Of a stretch of DNA of 64,000 nucleotides, positions 32,993-42,069 are shown piece by piece. The position numbers were made by a program, and so were the translations under genes. The notes below the pieces were generated by a model. It saw only the letters and a list, made by a program, of their open reading frames with translations. It was not told the origin of the DNA and made no database searches. This DNA is from Salinimicrobium soli (GTDB lineage: Bacteria; Bacteroidota; Bacteroidia; Flavobacteriales; Flavobacteriaceae), in contig NZ_JBLUWW010000002.1 in NCBI RefSeq assembly GCF_048323655.1, forward strand, positions 558,001 through 622,000, written 5' to 3'. The first letter of the stretch is position 1; each line of letters starts with the position of its first letter.

Positions 32993-33022
32993 AAAAAAGG
33001 CTGTCATAGACAGCCTTTTTTT
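32993..33022. terminator. Terminator after trxB, bidirectional
   Basis: AAAAAAGGCTGTC pairs with GACAGCCTTTTTT around a 3-base loop. It lies between trxB (+) and the PAS protein gene (-). Confidence 0.92.
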
Positions 33023-33048
33023 ATCACTTGGTTTAAACCGTGAGATTT

Positions 33049-33456
33049 TTATTTAGATGCTTCTTCCTGATAATCCGCAATATCTTCAAAATGAACGTGG
33101 ATAAGAGAAGTTCGTTCAAGATTGATCTTACATGGTGATGCCTTGGCAGTAAAAACAGAGCCGTCTTTGCGCTTGAATTTTGTAAGTACATCCAAATTGT
33201 CTGCCTCTTTCATTTCTTTCAGCACATCTAAAGAATGCTCTAATTCACACGTGGTATGAAGGTCAAAGATCTGTAAGCTCAGCATTTCTTCCCGGGAGTA
33301 ACCAAATTCTTCAAGTACCTTTTCATTAACATCAAGAATATTGAAGTACATATCATGAATAATGGCAGGGCGGAATGATTTGTGGAAAATTTTTTGGTAA
33401 AGTTCTTTGGATTGGACCAACTGCTGATGTTCATCACCAGTATTGAATAGACTCAT
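33049..33456 (-). CDS. Single-domain PAS protein
   Basis: A 135-residue protein that is one PAS fold (about residues 20-128): FRPAIIHDMYFNILDVNEKV, then FGYSREEMLSLQIFDLH and a C-terminal KRKDGSVFTAKASPCKI. There is no kinase, GGDEF or DNA-binding domain attached, so it must act by binding a partner. Bacteroidota have many such stand-alone sensors; ligand and partner are unknown. Confidence 0.85.
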   Translation of the reverse strand: MSLFNTGDEHQQLVQSKELYQKIFHKSFRPAIIHDMYFNILDVNEKVLEEFGYSREEMLSLQIFDLHTTCELEHSLDVLKEMKEADNLDVLTKFKRKDGSVFTAKASPCKINLERTSLIHVHFEDIADYQEEASK

Positions 33457-33558
33457 TATATCCTTTTTTTTTATAAAACTTCGTCAAAGATATAGGATTG
33501 ATGAAACTTTAAGGTAATACATTGTTAAGAAAATCACCGTGCTGATTATAGGGTATTA

Positions 33559-33585
33559 AAAAAGGCTGTTTTCAACAGCCTTTTT
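33559..33585. terminator. Terminator of the DUF4870-PadR-PspC operon
   Basis: AAAAAGGCTGTT pairs with AACAGCCTTTTT around TTC, directly after the stop of the small ORF at 33587 on the minus strand. Confidence 0.88.
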
Positions 33586-33586
33586 C

Positions 33587-33742
33587 TTACTCGGGTTTTT
33601 TGGTCTTGCAAGGTGTTGCAGGTTTTTCTGCCACCTCCTCAACCTTCACTTTTACCTGATCTTCCTTTTGAGGTTCTGCCTGGTGTTGACTAAGCATAAA
33701 GGAGAAAAGGGTAGCTACTAAAACTTCATAAAGCACACTCAT
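33587..33742 (-). CDS. 51-residue small protein at the end of the PspC operon
   Basis: An ATG at 33742 opens a 51-residue frame that ends at 33587, right before a terminator. The protein has a hydrophobic start (MSVLYEVLVATLFSFMLS) that could be a membrane anchor, then a charged Lys/Glu-rich tail ending PATPCKTKKPE. It begins 12 bases after the PspC gene stops, so it belongs to that operon. I know of no family for it. Confidence 0.6.
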   Translation of the reverse strand: MSVLYEVLVATLFSFMLSQHQAEPQKEDQVKVKVEEVAEKPATPCKTKKPE

Positions 33743-33754
33743 AATATTCTCTTT

Positions 33755-35497
33755 TTAAAAGGTCGATGTGTCAACCTCTTGTTCTCTTTGTCTTTTTCCA
33801 TCTTCGACCCTGATCCCTTTTTTGTTGATCTTGACGTTGATCTCGTCCCCATTAACATCCAGGCGGGCGTTGAATTCATCGTCTTCTGAAGTGTCCCAAT
33901 CATCATCAGAGCTGTCCTCCCATGGATCTTCTTCCTCTGCAGGGCAATCCAAACATTGGGTTCCATCTTGCGTGATCAACAGGTACTGCTCTTCGTCACC
34001 ATTCTCAAGGATATCATTGTACCAATCAGAATTTCTGTGGAAGCTATAAGTATTGTCAGCTGCATAGAGCACTGAACCTACCGGAAGGAATAAAGTGACC
34101 TGTACTTCCTGGTCGCGGTATTTATTCACCGGATCTGTGGTAAGCTGACCTCCCAGGTGTAGTTCATTTCCTGAAAAACTAGTTGTATAATTGATCTTTT
34201 CAGCCCTTGCACGCGCTTCTTCATAGTTCTTACCTTCCGCAGTCTTAAGGATCTCCATTCTTCCTACAGAATCTGCTGTAGATTTTACGATCAACCGAAT
34301 ATCCTGAGACCACAATACCTTTCGGTCATTATCGTCATAGGAGTAGTTAAAACTCCCGCTGCGGTATGGGGTTGAATTAAGGCTTGGGTTTCCTTTCATG
34401 CTTACATAAAGGGTATCATTCGACCTTACCGGAAGAGTTTCAGTAATTACTACTTCCCCGTCAAAAGCTCTTTCTGTAGCCTGTTTTATTCCGAAGAAAA
34501 TAAGACCCAAAACAGAGATTATCCAAAGTCCCAGCAGAACCAGTTTTGCGGTACGTCCGATAGATTTCAACTTTTTCACCAGGATCTTTAATCCCAGAAT
34601 AAAAAGGAAGAAGAACGGGATCCCCACGGCAAAAAATGCCAGCAGTGATATGATCCAGATATTATCTGATCCCGGGCCTACCAGGTCTACATAGTCTGTC
34701 CACGGAGCTTCAATAATTCCGAAGGTTCCAATAGAGAAGAGTCCTATAAATAAAGCGATCAGGGTACTTCCGGCGATTAGAAGCAAGAGTACTCCTATGA
34801 ACTTTACGAACAGGCTCAATAAGAACATTACCCCGTCACCAACTGCAGTGGCCGCTGAACTGGCTCCGGACTTTGCTTTATAGCCATACTTCTGGTAATC
34901 TATGTCTTTTACCTTTCCTGAAACATCATCAAATCCCTCGCGTATCTTGCGCTCGATATTGCTGATGGTAACCGGCTCCCCCCGCATGGCAAGTTTATCG
35001 GCAGTTGTTTTGGCTTCGGGTACAAAGATCCACAGAGCGATATAGATAAGAATGAAAGCTCCGGTTGAAAAGATCGTCAACAGGATCCAGGCGAGACGCA
35101 ACCATACAGCGCTTATGCCCAGGTAATGACCCAAACCGGAAGATACACCTCCAACATAAGAATTCTCAGTGTCGCGAAACAGCTTTTTACCTGTTGAACC
35201 GGTATATGCAGGTTCATCTTCAAAGATCTCCTCATCGAGCATGTAATCTTCGGGCTGTCCCATTACGGCGATCACCTCTTCAACTTCACGAACGCTGATC
35301 ACCTGGCGCTCATTCTTGATTTTTTCTCCAAATAATTCAGCAATACGGGCCTCAATATCATGAATGATCTCATCGCGGCCGTTTGTATTGGTCAAAGATC
35401 GTTTTATTGCTTCCAGATAATGTTGCAACTTGGCATAAGCATCTTCATCAATATGAAAGAATATGCCGGCAAGGTTTATATTTACTGTCTTATTCAT
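33755..35497 (-). CDS. PspC-domain membrane stress protein
   Basis: A 580-residue protein. The N-terminal ~95 residues are a helical region (MNKTVNINLAGIFFHIDEDA start). A PspC domain follows at about 105-165 (KLFRDTENSYVGGVSSGLGHYLGI), including a helix. The middle holds three further helices (about 225-345) and the C-terminal ~230 residues form an extracytoplasmic beta-rich region with an acidic Asp/Glu stretch (DPWEDSSDDDWDTSEDDE). PspC domains sense envelope stress with Psp partners. It overlaps the PadR gene by 8 bases. Confidence 0.9.
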   Translation of the reverse strand: MNKTVNINLAGIFFHIDEDAYAKLQHYLEAIKRSLTNTNGRDEIIHDIEARIAELFGEKIKNERQVISVREVEEVIAVMGQPEDYMLDEEIFEDEPAYTGSTGKKLFRDTENSYVGGVSSGLGHYLGISAVWLRLAWILLTIFSTGAFILIYIALWIFVPEAKTTADKLAMRGEPVTISNIERKIREGFDDVSGKVKDIDYQKYGYKAKSGASSAATAVGDGVMFLLSLFVKFIGVLLLLIAGSTLIALFIGLFSIGTFGIIEAPWTDYVDLVGPGSDNIWIISLLAFFAVGIPFFFLFILGLKILVKKLKSIGRTAKLVLLGLWIISVLGLIFFGIKQATERAFDGEVVITETLPVRSNDTLYVSMKGNPSLNSTPYRSGSFNYSYDDNDRKVLWSQDIRLIVKSTADSVGRMEILKTAEGKNYEEARARAEKINYTTSFSGNELHLGGQLTTDPVNKYRDQEVQVTLFLPVGSVLYAADNTYSFHRNSDWYNDILENGDEEQYLLITQDGTQCLDCPAEEEDPWEDSSDDDWDTSEDDEFNARLDVNGDEINVKINKKGIRVEDGKRQREQEVDTSTF

Positions 35498-35834
35498 GAT
35501 TTTTAGATTTTTGGGTGGTTACAATAGTTACTGCTGTTTGCAGTTCATCCCAGGTGTGGGTCAACTCTTTTAGAAATATTTTGCCGGTCTCGGTGAGTCC
35601 GTAATATTTTCTTGGTGGCCCACTGGTGGATTCTTCCCAGCGATAGTTGAGCAGTCCTGCATTTTTTAATCGGGTAAGCAGAGGATAAATAGTTCCTTCC
35701 ACTACCAGCAACTTCGCGCCCTTGAGGGTATCAAGAATTTCGGCTACATACGCGTCATTGTCCTTCAATACCGAAAGAATGCAGTACTCGAGAACCCCTT
35801 TTCGCATTTGAGCCTTTGTGTTTTCAATCTTCAT
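35490..35834 (-). CDS. PadR-family transcription regulator
   Basis: A 114-residue winged-helix protein of the PadR type. It opens MKIENTKAQMRKGVLEYCIL, followed by GTIYPLLTRLKNAGLLNYRW (about 53-72), which contains the recognition helix and wing, and a short C-terminal dimer helix. PadR proteins repress neighbouring genes until a small molecule is sensed. It lies between DUF4870 (4-base overlap) and the PspC gene (8-base overlap), so it probably controls this operon. Confidence 0.93.
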   Translation of the reverse strand: MKIENTKAQMRKGVLEYCILSVLKDNDAYVAEILDTLKGAKLLVVEGTIYPLLTRLKNAGLLNYRWEESTSGPPRKYYGLTETGKIFLKELTHTWDELQTAVTIVTTQKSKNHE

Positions 35835-36358
35835 AGCGTTTGGTTTTGAGTGTTGTTAAACTGTTCATTTTTTGATTGATTTGATCCGGATGATGAGGCC
35901 GGAGTGAGAAAATTGATGGTTAATGGATATTTATATAATTCGCCTTCTCCTGCTTTTATGGTAGCAGAAATAACAGCGTAGATGTCAAGTGCAACAAGGG
36001 CAAGGATAAAGAAGCCCATTACTAAGGCATAAATGATCATAGGCATAGCCTCTCGCGGACTTCCTACCTGCATGAAATGATCATTAAAGTAGAAGGGTTC
36101 ATCTATGCTAAGATTTAGTCCTATCAGAATAACTCCGGCAACTCCCAGTACTAGGAGGAAGACGAAATAAAGAAAAAGACTGATCTGAAAATTCAATGCC
36201 TGTTTCCCGTGCTCATTCACGAAAGGATCATTTTTCTTAGCCGTCCAGAATATAAGAGGAAGTATAAAATTCCCGAACGGTAGAAAGACACATGAAAAAG
36301 TAGACAGGTGAATAAAAGCTGCTACTGTTTTGTCTGGATTTGTTACTTCTGTGGTCAT
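35831..36358 (-). CDS. DUF4870-domain membrane protein
   Basis: A 175-residue protein with three predicted helices (about 20-38, 60-80 and 112-135) and the DUF4870 pattern FIHLSTFSCVFLPFGNFILP, DPFVNEHGKQALNFQISL. The C-terminus is a Ser/Asn/Gln-rich tail. Its function is unknown. It is the first gene of the PadR-PspC operon and overlaps PadR by 4 bases. Confidence 0.9.
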   Translation of the reverse strand: MTTEVTNPDKTVAAFIHLSTFSCVFLPFGNFILPLIFWTAKKNDPFVNEHGKQALNFQISLFLYFVFLLVLGVAGVILIGLNLSIDEPFYFNDHFMQVGSPREAMPMIIYALVMGFFILALVALDIYAVISATIKAGEGELYKYPLTINFLTPASSSGSNQSKNEQFNNTQNQTL

Positions 36359-36488
36359 TTTTTGATTGTTTTGATGATTTAGTTGTTGCTGATAAAAAGG
36401 TGTGTTAGCTATTTTTTATCAGGCTTGAATACCGTTTGTTTATTAGCTGATGAAACATAATAAAGGAATTCAATTCCATTTTCTAATA

Positions 36489-36520
36489 CAAATATATATC
36501 TTAAAGATGGTATTATGCAA
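36489..36520 (-). promoter_or_regulatory. Promoter of the DUF4870-PadR-PspC operon
   Basis: On the minus strand TTG (36520-36518), a 21-base spacer and TATATTTG (36496-36489). The transcript would carry a leader of roughly 125 bases before the ATG at 36358, in which a PadR operator may lie. Confidence 0.6.
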
Positions 36521-36594
36521 AGCAAAGTACTATATTTTTTTATTTTAAGATAAAATTTAACATTTCTGAGTCTTACTTATTTTGAATACTTTTA

Positions 36595-37080
36595 ATGAAA
36601 ATCAACAGCTACATGAAACTTACCACCGGTAAACTCAATTCTTTTTTAATGTTCAAGTTGCCCAGTGCCTGGCTTTGTGGGGTAAGGGTTAAAGCCATAG
36701 ATGGAACCCATTGCGTAACAGGGGTAAAGCATTCATGGATCAACCAGAACCCTTTTAATTCCCTTTATTTTGCCGTACAGGCAATGGCAGCAGAACTTAG
36801 TACCGGTGCTTTAGTGATGGCGGGAATTCAGGAAAGTGGAGCAAAGATTTCTATGTTGGTGGCCCAGAACCGAGCCCGATTCACCAAAAAAGCTACAGGA
36901 AAGATCACTTTTACCTGTAAGGACGGGAACCTGATCAATGATAAAATTAAAGCCGCTGTAGAATCTGGAGAAGGACAGACTTTCTGGATGACATCCACCG
37001 GGGTAAATGAGCAGGGGCAAGAGGTGGCTACTTTTGAATTTGAATGGACCATTAAACTAAAAGCTCAAAAGAATAAATAG
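36595..37080 (+). CDS. DUF4442 hot-dog-fold protein
   Basis: A 161-residue protein of the DUF4442 group, which has the thioesterase (hot-dog) fold. Typical segments are NPFNSLYFAVQAMAAELSTG and FWMTSTGVNEQGQEVATFEF. The active-site residue of a thioesterase is not evident, so acyl-CoA binding rather than hydrolysis is possible. An in-frame ATG at 36613 is an alternative start. TIGR00266 follows 21 bases downstream. Confidence 0.85.
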   Translation: MKINSYMKLTTGKLNSFLMFKLPSAWLCGVRVKAIDGTHCVTGVKHSWINQNPFNSLYFAVQAMAAELSTGALVMAGIQESGAKISMLVAQNRARFTKKATGKITFTCKDGNLINDKIKAAVESGEGQTFWMTSTGVNEQGQEVATFEFEWTIKLKAQKNK

Positions 37081-37101
37081 GATAACTTAAAGCATACAAC
37101 A

Positions 37102-37902
37102 ATGAACGCACACGAAATTGACTACGAGATCTTTGGAGAAGAAATGCAATATGTGGAACTGGAACTGGATCCACAGGAAGCGGTGATTGCCGAAGCCGGT
37201 AATTTTATGATGATGGATAACGGCATTAAGATGGACACCATCTTTGGGGACGGAAGTAAACAAACTGAAGGATTCCTGGGTAAGGTCCTGGGAGCCGGGA
37301 AACGGCTTCTTACGGGGGAAAGCCTTTTTATGACCATTTTTTCAAATGAAGGAAGTGGCAAGAAAAAGATCAGTTTTGCTTCTCCTTACCCTGGAAAGGT
37401 AATAGCGTTGGATCTTTCCGAGTACCGTGGAAAATTCATCTGTCAGAAAGATGCATTCTTATGTGCCGCAAAAGGAGTGTCAATTGGAGTTGAATTCAGC
37501 CGTAAGCTGGGTCGTGGTTTTTTTGGGGGAGAAGGTTTTATAATGCAGAAACTGGAAGGTGACGGAATGGCATTTGTACATTCGGGAGGAACAACAGCTA
37601 AAAAAGTATTGGCTCCGGGGGAAAAACTGAAGGTAGATACAGGCTGCATTATCGGGTTTACACAGGATGTTGATTACAATATTGAATTTATAGGAGGTAT
37701 TAAAAACAGCCTTTTTGGAGGAGAAGGTCTGTTCTACGCAACCCTTACCGGTCCAGGTACGGTTTTTATCCAGTCGCTGCCATTTAGCAGACTCGCCAGC
37801 AGGGTATTTGCAGCAGCTCCGCAGGGTGGAGGTAAGGACAAAGGCGAAGGAAGTATCTTAGGAGGTTTGGGTGATATGTTGAGTGGGGATAACAGATTTT
37901 AA
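37102..37902 (+). CDS. TIGR00266/AIM24-family protein
   Basis: A 266-residue soluble protein of the AIM24 family (beta-rich fold similar to tubby/C1q). Gly-rich motifs include FGDGSKQTEGFLGKVLGAGK, ISFASPYPGKVIALD and FVHSGGTTAKKVLAPGEKLK. In bacteria its role is uncharacterised. The C-terminus is a Gly-rich extension (GGKDKGEGSILGGLGDM). Confidence 0.92.
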   Translation: MNAHEIDYEIFGEEMQYVELELDPQEAVIAEAGNFMMMDNGIKMDTIFGDGSKQTEGFLGKVLGAGKRLLTGESLFMTIFSNEGSGKKKISFASPYPGKVIALDLSEYRGKFICQKDAFLCAAKGVSIGVEFSRKLGRGFFGGEGFIMQKLEGDGMAFVHSGGTTAKKVLAPGEKLKVDTGCIIGFTQDVDYNIEFIGGIKNSLFGGEGLFYATLTGPGTVFIQSLPFSRLASRVFAAAPQGGGKDKGEGSILGGLGDMLSGDNRF

Positions 37903-38039
37903 CACTGTTAAATCTGCTTCTTCTTCTGGATTGAATCAAGTTTTTTCATTATTTTTAAACAGTTTAATCCAAACATGAAAGCCTATAGAAAAAGTTCTAC
38001 CCATTCTAACCAAGGTTACTAATAAATCAATAATGAACT

Positions 38040-38237
38040 ATGGCGAGAGCAATGTTTGAGTACACCAAAACCGTGCTTGATAAAGTAAGTTTTGATGTCA
38101 CGCTGTTCTGCAAAGAAGTAAAAAAGGCCCTTCAACGATTACTACCCTACGAGATCGAAGAATTAAAGCTGTACATTTTTACTTTGATCAGGCAGAACCC
38201 TCAACTTAACCAATGTTTAATTTATCTTAATCCTTAA
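38040..38237 (+). CDS. Small conserved flavobacterial protein
   Basis: A 65-residue helical protein (MARAMFEYTKTVLDKVSFDV, then LFCKEVKKALQRLLPYEIEE). I recognise this start and pattern as a small hypothetical protein found widely in Flavobacteriaceae, with no assigned function. It is followed by a strong terminator, so it is a genuine transcript end. It may form a helical bundle. Confidence 0.8.
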   Translation: MARAMFEYTKTVLDKVSFDVTLFCKEVKKALQRLLPYEIEELKLYIFTLIRQNPQLNQCLIYLNP

Positions 38238-38242
38238 AATAG

Positions 38243-38273
38243 AAAAGGCGGCTTGAAAAAGCCGCCTTTTTTT
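38243..38273. terminator. Terminator between the small protein and oxyR
   Basis: AAAAGGCGGCTT pairs perfectly with AAGCCGCCTTTT around a GAAA tetraloop, followed by Ts. It works in both directions for the convergent genes. Confidence 0.93.
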
Positions 38274-39219
38274 AGTTTCTGTTTTGAGGTAGGGGACTAA
38301 TTATTTTCACATTCTGAAAAGCAATAGCTCCTTTTATTACTCCGGAAATTGTGGAACGCAGAGCTTCAATGATCTGCATTTTTAGTTCACTTTTGTTGTA
38401 GATAAGGCTTACCTCCCGTGCCGGAGATGGTTCATTAAACATTTTGAGGTTCCTTTGCTCCGTGTCTTTGATGTCTAAAGTGTGCAAATAAGGTAAAAGT
38501 GTCATTCCCAAACCTTCATTTGCCAGTTTGATCATGGTTTCAAAACTTCCGCTTTCCAGCTGAAAGCGTTCATCTTCTGAATTTCTTGTTGCTTTACAAA
38601 GGTTTAATATTCCATCTTTGAAACAATGACCGTCTTCCAACAGTAAAATATCGGAAAGATCAAGATCGTCTGCTTCCAACTTACCTTTTGAAGATAGTCG
38701 GTGGCCCTGGGGGATGTATCCTACAAAGGGTTCATAATATAAGACCTGCTCTTTAATATTTGGTATTTCAAGAGGAGTGGCTGCAATTGCGGCATCCAGG
38801 TGCCCGTCCTGTAACTTTTCAATGATCGCTTCAGTATGAAGCTCTTCAATCTTCAGTTTTACCTTTGGATATTTCTTGATAAACGTATTGAGGAACATTG
38901 GTAGTAAAGTGGGCATGATTGTGGGGATCACCCCAAGGCGGAAAAGTCCCCCAACAAAGCCTTTTTGCTGGTCTACTATATCTTTGATCCTGTCACTTTC
39001 ATTTACGATATTTCTTGCCTGCTGAACGATCTTTTTTCCTGTTTCTGTAAGCTCTATAGGCTTTTTACTCCTGTCAAAGATCAATACGTCCAGTTCGTCT
39101 TCCAGTTTCTGGATCTGCATACTCAAAGTAGGTTGAGTAACAAAGACTTTTTGAGCAGCTTTGGTAAAGTTTTGATGCTCTGCAACTGCTAAAACGTAGT
39201 GCAATTGGGTAATGGTCAT
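38272..39219 (-). CDS. oxyR: Hydrogen peroxide-responsive LysR regulator OxyR
   Basis: A 315-residue LysR-type regulator. The N-terminal HTH (residues 1-60, TKAAQKVFVTQPTLSMQIQK) is followed by the effector domain. The redox pair is present at exactly the E. coli positions, Cys199 and Cys208, in GHCFKDGILNLC. Peroxide would form the disulfide and switch on antioxidant genes. It has a consensus promoter at 39242-39274. Confidence 0.93.
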   Translation of the reverse strand: MTITQLHYVLAVAEHQNFTKAAQKVFVTQPTLSMQIQKLEDELDVLIFDRSKKPIELTETGKKIVQQARNIVNESDRIKDIVDQQKGFVGGLFRLGVIPTIMPTLLPMFLNTFIKKYPKVKLKIEELHTEAIIEKLQDGHLDAAIAATPLEIPNIKEQVLYYEPFVGYIPQGHRLSSKGKLEADDLDLSDILLLEDGHCFKDGILNLCKATRNSEDERFQLESGSFETMIKLANEGLGMTLLPYLHTLDIKDTEQRNLKMFNEPSPAREVSLIYNKSELKMQIIEALRSTISGVIKGAIAFQNVKIISPLPQNRN

Positions 39220-39241
39220 AACTGAGGGAATTTATTTAAGG

Positions 39242-39274
39242 CAAAAGTATTTATTTTTTCTATAGTAATAACAA
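39242..39274 (-). promoter_or_regulatory. Promoter of oxyR
   Basis: On the minus strand TTG (39274-39272), 22 bases, then TACTTTTG (39249-39242), 22 bases before the ATG at 39219. Confidence 0.65.
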
Positions 39275-39276
39275 AA

Positions 39277-39307
39277 AAAAGCCTGCTTATCTATTAAGCA
39301 GGCTTTT
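39277..39307. terminator. Terminator after isocitrate dehydrogenase
   Basis: AAAAGCCTGCTTA pairs with TAAGCAGGCTTTT around a 5-base loop. It lies just past the stop of the minus-strand gene at 39329. Confidence 0.9.
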
Positions 39308-39328
39308 ACTTGTGACAGAAAACTATCT

Positions 39329-41551
39329 CTATCTATTAATGATACTGTTCAAAGTCTCACTTGGACGCATAGCGCGGGATACTTTTTCCTCTTCAGGATG
39401 GTAGTAACCTCCAATGTCTACAGGAGATCCCTGGGCATCCAATAGCTCTTCAAGGATCTTGTCTTCATTATCCTTTAGATCTTTTGCCACTTTTGAGAAA
39501 TGTGATTTTAGTTCTTCATCCTCATTTTGCTCAGCAAGGGCTTCGGCCCAATATAGTGCAAGATAATAATGACTTCCGCGGTTATCCAACTCATTCACCT
39601 TACGCGAAGGAGATTTATTTGTTTCAAGGAATTCCTCTGTTGCTTTGTCTAAAGCATCTGCCAGGACAAGGGCTTTTTTGTTTCCGTATTTTTCACCCAG
39701 GTGTTCCAGGGAAACTGCCAGTGCTAAAAATTCCCCGAGGGAATCCCAGCGTAAATGTCCTTCTTCCACGAACTGCTGCACGTGTTTTGGGGCCGAACCA
39801 CCGGCTCCGGTTTCAAACAATCCACCTCCGTTCATAAGTGGAACAATAGATAACATTTTCGCACTGGTACCAAGTTCCAGAATAGGGAAGAGGTCTGTCA
39901 GGTAATCTCTCAATACGTTTCCGGTTACAGAAATGGTATCTTCTCCTTTTTTCAAACGTTCCAGGGTAAATTGGGTCGCTTCTTCTGGAGACATGATCCT
40001 GATATCAAGTCCTTCAGTATCTTCATCTTTTAGATACTCATTTACTTTCTTAATGAGTTCTGAATCGTGGGCGCGGTTTTTATCTAACCAGAAAATTGCT
40101 GGGGATCCGGTTGCTTTGGCCCGTTTTACTGCGAGTTTAACCCAATCTCTGATTGGAGCATCTTTAACCTGGCACATTCTCCAGATATCTCCTTTTTCAA
40201 CCTTGTGCTCGATCAATACGTCCCCTTCAGAAGTAATTACCTGCACTACTCCGTCTTCCTGAATTTCAAAGGTCTTGTCGTGAGAACCATATTCTTCAGC
40301 TTTTTGTGCCATTAATCCCACGTTAGGAACCGTTCCCATTGTAGTTGGATCAAAAGCACCATGCTTCTTGCAAAATTCTATAGTCTTTTCATAAACTCCT
40401 GCATAACTGCTGTCCGGAATAATAGCCTTGGCATCCTGAGGTTTGCCTTCTGCATTCCACATTTTTCCTGAAGTTCTAATCATTGCAGGCATAGAAGCGT
40501 CAATGATCACATCACTTGGCACGTGAAGGTTTGTAATTCCTTTATCGGAATTCACCATTGCGATATCCGGCCCATCAGCAAGATCAGCTTTAATTGCTGT
40601 CTCGATCTCTTCTCTTTTGTCTGCCGGAAGGGATTTGATGGCGCTCAACACATCTCCCAATCCGCTATTGGCATCTGCGCCGGCTTTCTCAAGTTCTTCG
40701 GAATATTTTTCAAATACATCACTAAAAAAGGCTTTTACAGCATGACCGAAGATAATAGGGTCTGATACCTTCATCATGGTTGCCTTAAGGTGTACAGAGA
40801 AAAGAACACCTTTATCTTTAGCATCTTTCACCTGTTCTTCAAGGAATTCTACCAGTGCTTTTTTACTCATGAAAGTACCGTCGATGATCTCGCCTTTAAG
40901 CAGGTGAAAACTCTCTTTAAGTACTGTTGTGTCTCCGGCAGTATTTCTCAGCTGGATCTTTACATCAGTATCCTTCGCCAGGGTCACCGATTTTTCATTG
41001 GAATAGAAGTCATTTTTTCCCATGGTTGCTACATGGGTTTTAGAATCAGAGTTCCATTTTCCCATGGAATGCGGATGCTTTCTTGCATAATTCTTGACCG
41101 CTTTTGGAGCACGTCTGTCTGAGTTTCCTTCCCGAAGCACAGGGTTTACAGCACTTCCTTTTACTTTATCATATTTTGACTTGATCTCTTTTTCTTCGGC
41201 TGTCTTAGGTTCATCAGGATAATTTGGAAGGGAATAACCTTTTTTCTGAAGTTCTTCTATTGCGGCTTTTAACTGAGGAATGGAAGCACTAATGTTGGGA
41301 AGCTTAATAATATTGGCTTCCGGGGTCTTTGCGAGGTCACCAAGTTCGGCCAGGTCATCAGAGACTTTTTGGTTAGCAGTAAGTTTTTCAGGGAATTGGG
41401 CCAGTATACGGCCTGCAAGAGAAATATCCCGGGTTTCAAGTTCCACATTGGCGGGATTAGTAAATGACTGTACGATGGGCAGGAGGGAATAAGTGGCCAG
41501 GGCCGGAGCTTCATCGGTTTTGGTATAGATAATCTTGGTGTTTCGTGTCAT
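39329..41551 (-). CDS. Monomeric NADP-dependent isocitrate dehydrogenase
   Basis: A 740-residue TCA-cycle enzyme of the monomeric IDH type, which makes 2-oxoglutarate, CO2 and NADPH. It begins MTRNTKIIYTKTDEAPALAT and carries the conserved AKDTDVKIQLRNTAGD segment and the GSAPKHVQQFVEEGHLRWDS block near residue 590. Length matches the usual ~740. It is a single gene with its own terminator. Confidence 0.96.
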   Translation of the reverse strand: MTRNTKIIYTKTDEAPALATYSLLPIVQSFTNPANVELETRDISLAGRILAQFPEKLTANQKVSDDLAELGDLAKTPEANIIKLPNISASIPQLKAAIEELQKKGYSLPNYPDEPKTAEEKEIKSKYDKVKGSAVNPVLREGNSDRRAPKAVKNYARKHPHSMGKWNSDSKTHVATMGKNDFYSNEKSVTLAKDTDVKIQLRNTAGDTTVLKESFHLLKGEIIDGTFMSKKALVEFLEEQVKDAKDKGVLFSVHLKATMMKVSDPIIFGHAVKAFFSDVFEKYSEELEKAGADANSGLGDVLSAIKSLPADKREEIETAIKADLADGPDIAMVNSDKGITNLHVPSDVIIDASMPAMIRTSGKMWNAEGKPQDAKAIIPDSSYAGVYEKTIEFCKKHGAFDPTTMGTVPNVGLMAQKAEEYGSHDKTFEIQEDGVVQVITSEGDVLIEHKVEKGDIWRMCQVKDAPIRDWVKLAVKRAKATGSPAIFWLDKNRAHDSELIKKVNEYLKDEDTEGLDIRIMSPEEATQFTLERLKKGEDTISVTGNVLRDYLTDLFPILELGTSAKMLSIVPLMNGGGLFETGAGGSAPKHVQQFVEEGHLRWDSLGEFLALAVSLEHLGEKYGNKKALVLADALDKATEEFLETNKSPSRKVNELDNRGSHYYLALYWAEALAEQNEDEELKSHFSKVAKDLKDNEDKILEELLDAQGSPVDIGGYYHPEEEKVSRAMRPSETLNSIINR

Positions 41552-41774
41552 ATAGTGGATTTTAATTTTTTTGAAAGTTCGTGCAATTTACCATTTTTAA
41601 AGCTTTTATCATAACAGGGCTGTGGCAGGTTGGAGTCGGGGTAAGGGAATACAAAAAAAGCCATTTCACTATAAGAATAATGAAATGGCTTCTGATGAAA
41701 TAACTTTTTCTTGCTGGACTTTTACATCCTTACTAAGACTTTTCATCATCTTAAAGCAAGTTGCTACTTCATCG

Positions 41775-41817
41775 GGAACAATTTACATGTCCCAAAAGAG
41801 TGTTTGTAAATTGTTCC
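41775..41817. repeat. Perfect 13-bp inverted repeat in a gene-poor region
   Basis: GGAACAATTTACA at 41775-41787 and its exact reverse complement at 41805-41817, 17 bases apart. A second smaller hairpin (ATGTTCTT-TT-AAGAACAT) follows at 41846-41863. Confidence 0.75.
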
Positions 41818-42043
41818 AAAGGGTTTTTACCGAATTAAACCAACTATGTTCTTTTAAGAACATATTGTTGTTCAAAATGATAAAACCATATGTAAAGAAC
41901 TTTGCTCTACATGAATTTAAAGAAAGATTCCTTGCGACATCTTTTACCTTTAAAATTCATACTTCAATATACGAACTTAATAGCACGTATGCAAATGGAA
42001 TTCAGGTAATTAGAGTGAAATTTTTCCTAAAATTTTGAAATAA

Positions 42044-42069
42044 AAAAAGCCTCAAAACTGAGGCTTTTT
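42044..42069. terminator. Terminator after rplS
   Basis: AAAAAGCCTCA pairs with TGAGGCTTTTT around AAAC. It follows the minus-strand rplS stop at 42094. Confidence 0.9.

Noticed and set aside
41659..41690. Intrinsic terminator at AGCCATTTCA/TGAAATGGCT
   Set aside because: The stem is good, but it lies upstream of the minus-strand idh start and no gene ends toward it, so I list it only as one of the hairpins of that gap.
41622..42038. 138-residue open frame between idh and rplS
   Set aside because: The protein is Phe/Lys/Ile-rich with no domain-like pattern, spans two hairpins and shows no start context. It looks like a chance frame in AT-rich DNA.
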